DNA from: Microthrixaceae bacterium
Lineage (GTDB): Bacteria > Actinomycetota > Acidimicrobiia > Acidimicrobiales > Microtrichaceae
Assembly: GCA_020637215.1 (NCBI GenBank)
Contig: JACJWI010000002.1
Span: forward strand, 124,001 to 188,000
DNA length: 64,000 bases
Reading direction: 5' to 3'
The notes under the pieces were generated by a model, which saw nothing but the letters and a program-made list of their open reading frames with translations, did not search any database and was not told the origin of the DNA. The translations under genes were made by a program, and so were the position numbers. Positions 49,402 to 57,274 of this stretch are shown in pieces. The first letter of the stretch is position 1. Each line of letters begins with the position of its first letter.

Positions 49402-50151
49402 TCAACGTGCCAGATCGAAGCCGATCGGCCACTCGAGCCGATGACGGCCCAGCAGCTCCCGGTCCTCGAGCAGCGACCGGGTCGGGGCGTCGGCCACGAT
49501 GCGGCCCCGGTCGAGGATGACGGCGCGGGAGCACGTCGCCAGCGCGAACGGGAGGTCGTGGGTGACGATCAGCTGCGTCGAGCCAAGCGTGACGAGCAGC
49601 TCGGCGAGCTCGCGTCGCCCCACCGGGTCGAGCCCCGAGGTCGGCTCGTCCAGGACCAGCAGGTCGGGCTGCATCGACAGCACGGTCGCCAGTGCCGCCC
49701 GTCGGGCCTCGCCTCCGCTCAGCTGATACGGGTTCCGGTCCGCGAGCGCGGCGGCGCCGACCGCGGCCAGGGCATCGTCCACCCGCTGGTCGCGTTCGGC
49801 GCCCCGTAGGCCCAGGTTGGACGGCCCGAACGCCACGTCGTCACGCACGGTCTGCAGGAACAGCTGGTCGTCAGGGTCCTGGAACACCATCCCCACCCGA
49901 CGGCGGATCTCGCGGAGGTTCCCGTCCTGCACCGGCAGTCCGGCGACGATCACCGATCCGACCTGACGTTCGATCAGGCCGTTGAGGTGCAGGACGAAGG
50001 TCGTCTTGCCCGAGCCGTTGGGGCCGAGCAGGGCTACCCGCTCACCGCTCTCCATCCGCAGCGACAGGTCCTCGAGGACGACCCCCGAAGCTCCGGGGTA
50101 GCGGAACGCCAGGCCCTCCACCGCGAGCGCCGGAGCGTCGGACCGCGTCAC
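49402..50151 (-). CDS. cbiO: Metal ECF transporter ATP-binding protein
   Basis: A 249-aa ABC ATPase. Walker A is GPNGSGKTT (43-51), the Q-loop is VFQDPDDQLF, the signature is YQLSGGEARR and Walker B is LLVLDEPTSGLDP, followed by VTHDLPFAL. It powers the CbiMQ importer encoded upstream. GTG 50151 overlaps the cbiQ stop (GTGA). It is the last gene of the operon and converges on the MMPL gene. Confidence 0.92.
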   Translation of the reverse strand: MTRSDAPALAVEGLAFRYPGASGVVLEDLSLRMESGERVALLGPNGSGKTTFVLHLNGLIERQVGSVIVAGLPVQDGNLREIRRRVGMVFQDPDDQLFLQTVRDDVAFGPSNLGLRGAERDQRVDDALAAVGAAALADRNPYQLSGGEARRAALATVLSMQPDLLVLDEPTSGLDPVGRRELAELLVTLGSTQLIVTHDLPFALATCSRAVILDRGRIVADAPTRSLLEDRELLGRHRLEWPIGFDLAR

Positions 50152-50921
50152 CGCCCCACAACCCAGACGACCACCGCGACCGCCGACACCGCGGCCGGGG
50201 CGAGCGCAGCGACCCAGTCCGCCGTCGCGACCGCTGGTCTGTCGGACACCACCAGGGTCCCGGTGAAGCCGCGCGCCACCATGGCGCCATGCACCCGTTC
50301 CCCGCGCTCGTAGGAGCGGACGAACAGCATGCCGACCGACGCGGCGACGGGCCCGACCTGCCAGAGCCAGCGGGGGTCGTGTCCCCGGGACACCATCGCG
50401 GTGCGCATGCGGGCGAGCTGCGCGGCGAGGAGCTCGACGTAGCGGACCATCGACGACACGATGGCCACGACGACCCGGGGGACGTGCAGGCGAGCCATGC
50501 CCTCGAGCATCGACGGCAACGGCGTCGTCGCCGACATGACGATCGCCGCGGTTGCGCCCAGGGTCGTCCTGGCCACCACGTTCCACGCGGCCCACAACCC
50601 TTCGGTCGACACCGGCACCCCGCCCACCTCGGTGCGCGGCCCGTGCGCGACGAACGGGATCGCCAGAGCGAACACGATGAACGGCGTGACGACGGCCAGG
50701 CGAGCGAGCACCCGGCGCGCTCCGATCCGCGAGACCACCACGACGACGACGAGCACGGCGGCCTCGAGCGCGAAGACCGCGACGGCATGGCGGGGGGTTC
50801 CGGCGACGACCACCGCGAAGGCGACCGTGCCCACGAGCTCGGCCGCGGGGTCCAGCCGGTGGACCGGCGAGTCGACCGCGACGTGGAGCCGACGCAGGTT
50901 GCCGCGGTGTGAGCCCGACAC
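50148..50921 (-). CDS. cbiQ: Metal ECF transporter transmembrane protein
   Basis: A 257-aa EcfT/CbiQ component coupling ATPase to substrate binder. It has five to six hydrophobic helices and the two cytosolic coupling motifs built on Arg-Gly (TAMVSRGHD and AMVARGF). It begins with RLHVAVDSPVHRLDP, typical of the CbiQ N-terminus. GTG 50921 (GGCGGAG 8 nt upstream) lies 24 nt after the cbiM stop. Its end overlaps cbiO. Confidence 0.85.
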   Translation of the reverse strand: MSGSHRGNLRRLHVAVDSPVHRLDPAAELVGTVAFAVVVAGTPRHAVAVFALEAAVLVVVVVVSRIGARRVLARLAVVTPFIVFALAIPFVAHGPRTEVGGVPVSTEGLWAAWNVVARTTLGATAAIVMSATTPLPSMLEGMARLHVPRVVVAIVSSMVRYVELLAAQLARMRTAMVSRGHDPRWLWQVGPVAASVGMLFVRSYERGERVHGAMVARGFTGTLVVSDRPAVATADWVAALAPAAVSAVAVVVWVVGR

Positions 50922-50944
50922 CGTTCGCGCTCCGCCCTGCCTGA

Positions 50945-51943
50945 TCAGCTCGACGACGTCGTGTGGAGCGACCAGCGGGGCGGGACCCGCCGGGTGGCGG
51001 TGGTGAGGCCGTAGGCGACCAGCAGGGTCACCACGACCCCGGCCAGACCTGCGACCGCCAGGCTCAGCTGAGCGTTGCCGATGCCGCGGGTGGCGTAGTC
51101 GGCGAAGGGGCTGCCCGCGACCGCGTGGTCCTGGGCTCGGTCGATGAAGCCGTGGTCCTGAGCCACCCGTTCGAGGCCGTCGGGGTCGTCGAAGGCGAAC
51201 TGGCTGACCACCACGGCGAACACGATTGCCACCAGCACTCCGCCGATGGCGAAGGCGCGGGCGCCGACCGGGCGCCGGTCGCCGATCTCCTCGGCACTGA
51301 GGTCCCGGGCGCCGGCGACGAGGTCGGGTCGGGCGGCCATCACCGCACCGACGACCAGGGCGCTCAGGAGACCCTCGCCGATTCCGATGAGGGCATGCAC
51401 CCCGACCATGGCCCCGAAGACGGTGTCGAACGGGATGGGGGCGGTCGCCCCGAAGAGCCACTCGATCGAGAAGGCCGTGGCCGACAGGACGACCGTCATC
51501 CCGCAGGCCAGACCGGCCGCCCCGACCACACCGCCGGAGGACCGGGGCATCACCTTGCGCCACAGCAGGAACAGCGCCCATCCGGCGAAGGCCGGCACGA
51601 TCGCCATGTTGAGGACGTTGTAGCCGAGCGCGGTGATCCCGCCGTCCGCGAACAGCAGTGCCTGGACCACCACGACGACCGCCACCACCAGGGCACCGAC
51701 CCACGGCCCGAGGAGGATCGCGGCGAGGGCGCCGCCGAGCAGGTGACCTGTCGTCCCCGCCGCGACCGGGAAGTTGAACATCTGCGCAGCGAAGATGAAC
51801 GCGGCCGAGATACCGGCCAGCGGCACCTGACGGTCATCGAGCTCGGCCGACGCATGGCGCAGCGCGAGGCCGATGACCACGATGCTGATGACGGCGGTGA
51901 CGACCGCGACCCCGGGACCGAGGAATCCGTCGGGGGCGTGCAT
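50945..51943 (-). CDS. cbiM: CbiM/NikM-type cobalt or nickel substrate-binding protein fused to a CbiN/NikN-like part
   Basis: A 332-aa S-component. MHAPDGFLGP is the N-terminus that binds Ni or Co through Met1-His2. Further His ligands lie in AAGTTGHLLGG, and about seven helices fill the CbiM half. After residue 230 a helix, a loop with DDPDGLERVAQDHGF and a last helix resemble the CbiN/PDGKN part, so M and N are joined. I use the ATG at 51943 because of the Met-His rule; an upstream ATG at 51955 has a perfectly placed TAGCGT (51969 to 51964). An inverted repeat overlaps that promoter and a Fur gene lies just upstream. Confidence 0.88.
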   Translation of the reverse strand: MHAPDGFLGPGVAVVTAVISIVVIGLALRHASAELDDRQVPLAGISAAFIFAAQMFNFPVAAGTTGHLLGGALAAILLGPWVGALVVAVVVVVQALLFADGGITALGYNVLNMAIVPAFAGWALFLLWRKVMPRSSGGVVGAAGLACGMTVVLSATAFSIEWLFGATAPIPFDTVFGAMVGVHALIGIGEGLLSALVVGAVMAARPDLVAGARDLSAEEIGDRRPVGARAFAIGGVLVAIVFAVVVSQFAFDDPDGLERVAQDHGFIDRAQDHAVAGSPFADYATRGIGNAQLSLAVAGLAGVVVTLLVAYGLTTATRRVPPRWSLHTTSSS

Positions 51944-51963
51944 GGCGACCAGCATCGACGACG

Positions 51964-51990
51964 ACGCTACTGCAACTCCATCGCAGTAGC
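51964..51990 (-). promoter_or_regulatory. cbiM promoter with Nur/Fur-type inverted repeat
   Basis: GCTACTGC (51966-51973) and GCAGTAGC (51983-51990) are perfect 8-bp arms separated by 9 nt. The -10 hexamer TAGCGT (51969 to 51964, minus strand) overlaps one arm. Within it, CTGCGA-N5-TTGCAG on the minus strand resembles the Nur consensus TTGCAA-N5-TTGCAA. With a Fur-family gene adjacent, metal repression of the importer is a reasonable inference. Confidence 0.6.
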
Positions 51991-52027
51991 TGCCGCCTGG
52001 TTCCCGGTCCGGGCCGCGGGCCCCGGC

Positions 52028-52471
52028 TCACCGATCGGTGCAGTCCGAGCAGCGACCCGACAGGGGGAAGTGCACCAGGTCCAATTCGATGCCGGTGGCG
52101 TCGCGCACCCGCGCCGCGAAGGACCTCACCTCCGACTCGGGGAGCTCCACGGTTCGTCCGCACACCCGACACCCGACCGGGACCGTCTCTCTGCCCCGTC
52201 GCCGGTAGACCGCCCCGCCGTGACCGACATGCACGTGCTCGGCGATGCCCAGCTCCTCGAACTGCCCCAGCGTCCGGTAGACGACCGACTGCTCGAGACC
52301 CGACCGTTCGACGATGTCGTCGACGCTCAGCGGGTCCGTGGCGTCGAACAGCAGGATGGCCACCGTCCGCTTGGCCCGGGTGACCCGACCGCCGTGGTCG
52401 CGGATGCGCTGCAACGCCTGGTCGACGTCGGCGGGCGGTGCGGGTGGACTGACCGCGGCGGTGGTCACCAC
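52028..52471 (-). CDS. Fur-family metal regulator (Nur/Zur-like)
   Basis: A 147-aa regulator. The winged helix contains GRVTRAKRTVAILLF and SVVYRTLGQFEELGIAEHV. The dimer domain has two CXXC pairs (CRVC and CSDC) that hold structural zinc, with HVHVGHGGAVYR and VHFPLSG contributing other ligands. It lies directly upstream of cbiM in the same direction, so a nickel/cobalt role (Nur) is favoured over iron or zinc. The start is either of two adjacent GTG codons (52471 or 52468); no clear Shine-Dalgarno. Confidence 0.88.
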   Translation of the reverse strand: MVTTAAVSPPAPPADVDQALQRIRDHGGRVTRAKRTVAILLFDATDPLSVDDIVERSGLEQSVVYRTLGQFEELGIAEHVHVGHGGAVYRRRGRETVPVGCRVCGRTVELPESEVRSFAARVRDATGIELDLVHFPLSGRCSDCTDR

Positions 52472-52541
52472 CGAAGTTGAGCACACGTCCCACACCGCGA
52501 CCGGGCGCCGTCCGGTGGATGCGACGAGACCGAAGCGATCG

Positions 52542-54968
52542 TCAGTCGGTGCGGGCCATGTTGGCGAACAACGTGCAGTAGTCGAGGAACACCAACCGGG
52601 CGACGCCGGTGCGCCCGGCGCGGTGCTTGGCCACGATGAGCTCGGCCATGTCCTTGTCCTGGGTGTCGGGGTGGTACACCTCGTCGCGGTACAGGAACAT
52701 GACGACGTCCGCGTCCTGCTCGATCGAGTTGTGGGCGATCACCCCGTCGGCCACGAAGTTGTGGGTGCCGAGCACGGTGGCGTCGAACACCGGCTGGTCC
52801 CCGATCGAGGTCACCGACACGACCTCGTCCCACATCACGTCGGAGTCGGCGAGCGCGGCGAGCTCCTTGCTGTTGACCGCGTCCGCGATGCGGGCCAGGC
52901 GGGTCCGACTGGTGGCGCGTGGACGCGACTCGGTGCCCAGCAGGTACCCGCCGCAGTAGGACTCGCCGAGCGCCGCGGCCAGGTCGCGCTGGCTCATCTC
53001 CATGCGAGCCAGCTCGGAGACGACCAGATCACGCACCTCGCAGGGCACCGTGTCCACGTTCGGGTTGGCGGTGATCTGGTCGAGGGCCCGCAGGGCCTGG
53101 TCCTGGTCCCGGCCCCGCTCGCCGGCGACGACGATCTGGCTGAGGAACGCCCGCTGCTGGTCGACGCCGTGGATCCACACCCGCCACCGGGGTCGGCGGG
53201 TGCCGACGTCGGTGATGCGGGTCTGCACCCCGAACCGCAACAGCAGTCGCTGCACGTCGTCGATCAGCTGGCGCGAGGTGCTGGTCGCCATCAGACGCAC
53301 CAGCGGCTTGCCCCTCAGCGAACCGACCCCGAGGAACCCGATCCGGGCGAACAGCTCGCCGAGGAACGCGGCCAGGGCCGCGTCGGAGGCGGCGTCGACC
53401 TCGGCCGGCACGGCCCGGTCCACAACCGCACGTTCGGCGAGCGCCCCGGCGTCTGCCACGCTGGCCGTTCCGACCCGTTCGGGCGCACCGAAGCGTCGCG
53501 GAACCGCTATCCGCGCTCCGACGGCGAGCTCGTCCAGGCGTCGCCAACCGGTGACGGTCCGGAACGGGTGGTTGGCCGTGGCCTCGACCGTGCGGCCCGA
53601 CGCCAGCTCCATGCGGAACGCCGCCTTGGTGCCGCTGGGGAAGGCGTGGGTCAACGTCGCCGGGACCATCTTCCAGTCGTGGTCCAGGCTCCACACCGGC
53701 ACGTCGCGCTCGCCGGTGCTGACCAGCTCGCCCAGGGTGACCTCCTGGTTGGTGTCGGCGCGCAGCAGACGGGTGCCCGCGGTGAGGCACCCCGACTCTC
53801 GCAGGTCCGCGAGCATGGGTCGCTTGTCGGCGCGCAGCTCCAACTGGCGCGACAGCTGCGACAGGGCCATCACGGGGCAGCCGAGCTCACGGGCCAGCAC
53901 CTTGAGCCCTCGGCTGATCTCGGCCACCTCGACCTGGCGGCTCTCCGCCGAGGACCTCCCCGACATCAGCTGCAGGTAGTCGACGACGATCAGCCCCAGG
54001 TTGGTGCCCAACCGGTCCTGGAGGCGACGCGCCTTGGCACGGATCTCCATCACCGTCAGCGCCGGGTTGTCGTCGATCCACAGCGAGCCCTCGCCCAGGC
54101 GGCCCATCGCCTTGGTGATCTTGGTCCAGTCGGCGTCGGTGAGCCGTCCGGTCCGGAGCTTGCCCGAGTCCACCCGGGCCTCGGCCGCGATCAGACGCTG
54201 GGTCAGCTCCAGGTGTCCCATCTCGAGCGAGAAGAACAGCACCGGGAGGTTCTCCCGGACCGCGGCGTGCGCCGCGATCCCCAGGGCGAGCGCTGTCTTG
54301 CCCATCGCCGGTCGGGCACCGACCACGATCAACGCTCCGGGTTGCAGGCCGGCGAGCATGGTGTCGAGGTCGGTGTAGCCCGACGGGGTGCCGGTGATGG
54401 CGTCGCCGCGCTCGTAGAGCATCTCGAGCTGCTCGAGGCTCCGGTCGAGCAGCGGCGACAGCTCCTGCAGGGTGTCGGCGTTGCGACGCTGGGCGACCGC
54501 GAACATCATCGACTCGGCGGTGTCGACGGTCTTCTCGATGTCGTCGAGCGGCTGGTAGCCCAGCTCTGCGACCTCGTTGGCGGTGGAGATCAGGCGCCGC
54601 AGCAGCGCCTTCTCCTCGACGATGCGGGCGTAGTGCTCGGCGTTGGTGATCGCCGGGGTCCGGGCCTGGAGCGTGACCAGCGTGGCCGGACCGCCCACGG
54701 CGTCGAGCACGCCGGCCGAGGTGAGCTCCTCGGCCACGGTGACCGGGTCCACGCCCTGTCCGGCGCCGTAGAGGGACTGGATCGCCGCGAAGACGTGGCG
54801 GTGCGCCGGCTTGTAGAAGTCGTCCTCGGTGACGATGTTCGCCACCGACGAGATGGCGTGCTCGGACAGCAGCATGGCGCCGAGGAGCGACTGCTCGGCA
54901 TCGATGCTGTGGGGAGGGATCCGCGAACGGATGACCGGCTCGTCGGGGGCGCGGGACAGGTCGGACAT
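52542..54968 (-). CDS. dnaB: Replicative DNA helicase DnaB with intein
   Basis: An 808-aa precursor. The N-terminal domain (IPPHSIDAEQSLLGAML) and the RecA-like motor (Walker A GARPAMGKT at 217-225; SLEMGHLELTQRLIA; VVDYLQLMSG) are complete, giving a 454-aa mature helicase. An intein of 354 residues is inserted at LRESG/SIEQDAD, a site used by DnaB inteins in other bacteria. Splicing must occur for activity because the insertion splits a conserved motif. ATG 54968 is chosen by homology; in-frame upstream codons exist. It follows rplI in the rpsF-ssb-rpsR-rplI-dnaB order. Confidence 0.95.
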   Translation of the reverse strand: MSDLSRAPDEPVIRSRIPPHSIDAEQSLLGAMLLSEHAISSVANIVTEDDFYKPAHRHVFAAIQSLYGAGQGVDPVTVAEELTSAGVLDAVGGPATLVTLQARTPAITNAEHYARIVEEKALLRRLISTANEVAELGYQPLDDIEKTVDTAESMMFAVAQRRNADTLQELSPLLDRSLEQLEMLYERGDAITGTPSGYTDLDTMLAGLQPGALIVVGARPAMGKTALALGIAAHAAVRENLPVLFFSLEMGHLELTQRLIAAEARVDSGKLRTGRLTDADWTKITKAMGRLGEGSLWIDDNPALTVMEIRAKARRLQDRLGTNLGLIVVDYLQLMSGRSSAESRQVEVAEISRGLKVLARELGCPVMALSQLSRQLELRADKRPMLADLRESGCLTAGTRLLRADTNQEVTLGELVSTGERDVPVWSLDHDWKMVPATLTHAFPSGTKAAFRMELASGRTVEATANHPFRTVTGWRRLDELAVGARIAVPRRFGAPERVGTASVADAGALAERAVVDRAVPAEVDAASDAALAAFLGELFARIGFLGVGSLRGKPLVRLMATSTSRQLIDDVQRLLLRFGVQTRITDVGTRRPRWRVWIHGVDQQRAFLSQIVVAGERGRDQDQALRALDQITANPNVDTVPCEVRDLVVSELARMEMSQRDLAAALGESYCGGYLLGTESRPRATSRTRLARIADAVNSKELAALADSDVMWDEVVSVTSIGDQPVFDATVLGTHNFVADGVIAHNSIEQDADVVMFLYRDEVYHPDTQDKDMAELIVAKHRAGRTGVARLVFLDYCTLFANMARTD
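52728..53789 (-). other. Intein within dnaB (354 aa), endonuclease decayed
   Basis: Residues 394-747 of the DnaB precursor begin CLTAGTRLLRAD (Cys1) and end VIAHN before Ser+1. Block B is ATANHPF (TXXH), and blocks F/G are FDATVLGTHNFVADG and AHN, so splicing elements are intact. In the middle, LGELFARIG aligns with the LAGLIDADG motif but has Ile for the catalytic Asp, and a second copy (LSQIVVAGE) is also degenerate, so homing activity is probably lost. Confidence 0.88.
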
Positions 54969-55201
54969 GCGGATCTCATCCTCGGTCCGGTGCCCTGTGG
55001 GCATCCAGACCACAACCCCGGTAGTTCAGGGGATCTCCCTGTGGAGATCCCGTGGACGAGCGGGCGGTCATCCACCGCCGTCCACAGACGCTCCGGTCGG
55101 CACCTCCGGCGGTCCTGACCGGGTCCCGGTCACGTGGTCGATCCTCCATCGGGGCGACCGTAGCGAGGGGGTGCGACACCCCGCCGTGCCGGTCGGTCGC
55201 G

Positions 55202-55265
55202 GCGCCCGTGCCCGGACGCGCCCGTGCCCGGACGCGATCGAGCCCGGACGCGGTCGAGGCCGGAC
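55202..55265. repeat. Four tandem 16-bp repeats
   Basis: Units at 55202, 55218, 55234 and 55250 follow GCGNNCGNGNCCGGAC. The first two are identical, and the third and fourth share changes (GCGATCGAG, GCGGTCGAG). The last unit forms one arm of the rplI terminator hairpin. Confidence 0.85.
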
Positions 55266-55283
55266 CCGACGGTCCGGCCTCGA
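55254..55283 (-). terminator. Hairpin terminator after rplI
   Basis: TCGAGGCCGGACC (55254-55266) pairs perfectly over 13 bp with 55271-55283 around a CGAC loop, about 45 nt beyond the rplI stop. No T-tract is present. Confidence 0.65.
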
Positions 55284-55327
55284 TCGTCGACGGTGGGCTC
55301 CGACCGTGCGGTGCGGAGCTCTCCGGC

Positions 55328-55783
55328 TCAGCCCTCGACCACCTCGATGGTGATCGGGAACTGCACGTCGGTGTGGAGACGGGCGAACACGTGGTGCGTG
55401 CCCAACTCCTTGATGTGCTCGTCCATGTGGAGGTCCTTGCGGTCGAGCTCGATGCCGGTCTGCTCGGCAACGGCGTCGGCCACCTCGGTGGTGGTCACCG
55501 ACCCGAACAGCCGACCACCCGAACCCACGCGGGCCGGGATCTCGATCGTCCGGGCGACCAGCACCTTGGCGATCTCCTCGGCGCTCTCGCGGTCCTTGGC
55601 GTCCTTGAGGTCACGGGAGCGACGCATGGCCTCGGCCTGCGCGGTGGCGCCGTCGGTGGCCGGGAACGCGAGCGACCGAGGGGCCAGGAAGTTGCGGGCG
55701 TAGCCCTTGGACACCTCGACGATGTCGCCGCGCTTGCCCAGCCCCGACACGTCGGAGCGAAGGATCATCTTGACGGCGGTCAT
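55328..55783 (-). CDS. rplI: 50S ribosomal protein L9
   Basis: A 151-aa bL9. The N-terminal domain (MILRSDVSGLGKRGDIVEV; GYARNFLAPRSLAFPA) binds 23S rRNA, a long helix joins it to the C-terminal domain (RLFGSVTTTEVADAV). ATG 55783 overlaps the rpsR stop (ATGA); MTAVK precedes the usual start by five residues. It lies between rpsR and dnaB with a tandem repeat and hairpin behind it. Confidence 0.97.
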   Translation of the reverse strand: MTAVKMILRSDVSGLGKRGDIVEVSKGYARNFLAPRSLAFPATDGATAQAEAMRRSRDLKDAKDRESAEEIAKVLVARTIEIPARVGSGGRLFGSVTTTEVADAVAEQTGIELDRKDLHMDEHIKELGTHHVFARLHTDVQFPITIEVVEG

Positions 55784-56217
55784 GCCTCGCTCCCCTCGGT
55801 CACGGCCTCGGTCTCCTCACCGGCGTTCTCGATCCCCTCGAACTCGGAGGTGGCCGGAGCCGCCTCGTCGCGCTCGGGACGCTCGGAGCGATCGGGGCGA
55901 TCGCCGCGGGGACGGCGGTCGTCGCCGTCGCGGTCGCGACGGCCGCCACGCTGGGTGGTGACCCGGTTGGTGTAGGGCAGGAGCGCCATCTCGCGGGCGT
56001 TCTTGATCGCCTTGGCGATCTCGCGCTGCTGCTTGGTGTCGTTGCCGGTCACCCGCCGGGCACGGATCTTGGCCCGATCCGACATGAAGCGACGCAGCAG
56101 GTTGGCGTCCTTCCAGTCGACGTAGACCACCTGCTCGCTGTTGAGGATGGACACCTTCTTCTTGACGCGGCGGCCCGTGTCCTTGGGCTTGCCCCGCTTC
56201 TGCTGTGGCTTGGCCAT
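55780..56217 (-). CDS. rpsR: 30S ribosomal protein S18 with long C-terminal extension
   Basis: A 145-aa bS18. The conserved core is residues 22-90 (VDWKDANLLRRFMSDRAKI; TKQQREIAKAIKNARE; MALLPYT). Normal S18 is about 75-90 aa; here a further 55 residues of alternating Arg/Asp (RRDRDGDDRRPRGDRPDRSE) and then acidic Glu/Ala sequence follow. The tail is in frame with the native stop and shows ordinary codon use. The ATG shares one base with the ssb stop (TGATG). Confidence 0.95.
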   Translation of the reverse strand: MAKPQQKRGKPKDTGRRVKKKVSILNSEQVVYVDWKDANLLRRFMSDRAKIRARRVTGNDTKQQREIAKAIKNAREMALLPYTNRVTTQRGGRRDRDGDDRRPRGDRPDRSERPERDEAAPATSEFEGIENAGEETEAVTEGSEA

Positions 56218-56660
56218 CAGAACGGCTCCTCGTTGTCGTCATAGCCACCGGAGGGGGGTGCGGTGGGTGGGGGGGCGGAATCGAAGCCGCCGCCCTCGCG
56301 GCGTTCGGTCTTCTGGACCTGGGCGGTGGCCCAGCGGAGGCTGGGTCCGACCTCGTCGGCGAGGACCTCCACCTTGGAGCGCTTCTCGCCGTTGTCGGTC
56401 TCCCAGTTGCGCTGCTGCAACCGGCCCGAGACCATCACGCGGGTGCCCTTGGTGAGCGACTCGCTCACGTTCTCGGCCAGGTCGCGCCAGCAGACGATGT
56501 CGAAGAAGGCGACCTCCTCCTCCCACTCGTTGCTCTGCTGGTTGCGCCAGCGGCGGTTCACCGCCAGGCCGAAGTTCGCGACCGCGGCCCCGCTGGGGAT
56601 GAACCGCAGCTCGGGGTCACGGGTCAGGTTGCCGATCAGCTCGACGTAGTTGCCTGCCAT
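56217..56660 (-). CDS. ssb: Single-stranded DNA-binding protein
   Basis: A 147-aa SSB: an OB-fold (NYVELIGNLTRDPELRFIPSG; FFDIVCWRDLAENVSESL; GTRVMVSGRLQQRNWE), a Gly/Pro linker and the acidic tip DDNEEPF that recruits repair proteins. GGAAGGA precedes ATG 56660. The stop overlaps rpsR. It belongs to the rpsF-ssb-rpsR operon. Confidence 0.97.
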   Translation of the reverse strand: MAGNYVELIGNLTRDPELRFIPSGAAVANFGLAVNRRWRNQQSNEWEEEVAFFDIVCWRDLAENVSESLTKGTRVMVSGRLQQRNWETDNGEKRSKVEVLADEVGPSLRWATAQVQKTERREGGGFDSAPPPTAPPSGGYDDNEEPF

Positions 56661-56674
56661 GGTCGTCCTTCCGT

Positions 56675-57007
56675 TCAGCCGGCCGCGCTCAGCAGGCCGC
56701 GGCGTGCGGCCTCCTGGTCGGGCAGCCGGATCAGCTTGTGGCGGACGACGTCGTCCGCGAGTCGGAGGAAGCGGTCGATCTCGTCGAGGTTGGGTGCCTC
56801 GGTGACGATCTCGAGGACGGTGTAGGTGCCCTCGTTCTTCTTGTTGATCGGGTAGGCGAACCGGCGCCGACCCCAGTTGTCGACGGTGGGGGTGGTCCCG
56901 CCGTCCGCGGCCACCATCTCCTTGACCCGCTCGATGACCGCCCGGTTGGCGGCGTCGTCGGCGTCCTGGTCGACGATGATCATCAGCTCGTACGCGCGTG
57001 TCGGCAC
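56675..57007 (-). CDS. rpsF: 30S ribosomal protein S6
   Basis: A 110-aa bS6 with RAYELMIIVDQDADD, GRRRFAYPINKKNEGTY and a C-terminal DDVVRHKLIRLPDQEAA. GTG 57007 has GGGAGGTAA about 8 nt upstream. It is first in the rpsF-ssb-rpsR-rplI operon, and a 95-nt leader with two hairpins precedes it. Confidence 0.96.
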   Translation of the reverse strand: MPTRAYELMIIVDQDADDAANRAVIERVKEMVAADGGTTPTVDNWGRRRFAYPINKKNEGTYTVLEIVTEAPNLDEIDRFLRLADDVVRHKLIRLPDQEAARRGLLSAAG

Positions 57008-57114
57008 GTTGCAGTTACCTCCCTCTGGACCTGGACCCATCGGCCCCAGGGTCCTGCGATCTGCAGGACAGGGCGCCCGGACGACCGGGCTCTTGGAATG
57101 ACCGGACGAGTGTA
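57008..57114 (-). promoter_or_regulatory. rpsF promoter and structured leader
   Basis: TACACT (57114 to 57109, minus strand) is a good -10, giving a start near 57102 and a 95-nt leader. The leader folds into GCCCGG/CCGGGC (57075-57090) and GTCCTGC/GCAGGAC (57051-57069). A leader bound by the S6:S18 complex is known in many bacteria, but I could not confirm its CCG bulge motif here. Confidence 0.45.
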
Positions 57115-57213
57115 GTGGTCCACTCCCCCTCATCCGCCAGCCGGCCGCCGGTGGGTCGACGACAACGCTCGCGCTGCCCTGTGACATTCGGGCGTGTGAT
57201 GTTCGGGCGATCG

Positions 57214-57240
57214 GCCGGCGGCGCGCGGACGAGCCGGCCC
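57214..57240 (-). terminator. Possible panB terminator hairpin
   Basis: GGCCGGC (57214-57220) pairs with GCCGGCC (57234-57240) over a 13-nt loop, 35 nt beyond the panB stop. There is no T-run. Confidence 0.35.
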
Positions 57241-57274
57241 CACGACGCCGGGTCGGGCCCGACGCCTGTCCGGC

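Larger units (their letters stand above)
54969..55327. other. 359-nt gene-free region between dnaB and rplI
   Basis: No open frame with coding character is seen. The dnaB-proximal part contains TGTGG/CCACA-type inverted words but no clear promoter or DnaA-box cluster. The rplI-proximal part holds four 16-bp tandem repeats and a 13-bp hairpin (separate entries). Confidence 0.7.

Noticed and set aside
52542..54968. Frameshift or gene fusion as explanation for the long dnaB
   Set aside because: The insertion has exact intein borders (Cys1, HN, Ser+1) at a known DnaB site, so an intein explains it fully.
54969..55200. Possible replication origin next to dnaB
   Set aside because: Words like GTCCACAG occur, but there is no cluster of TTATCCACA-type boxes, no AT-rich unwinding region, and no dnaA or dnaN.
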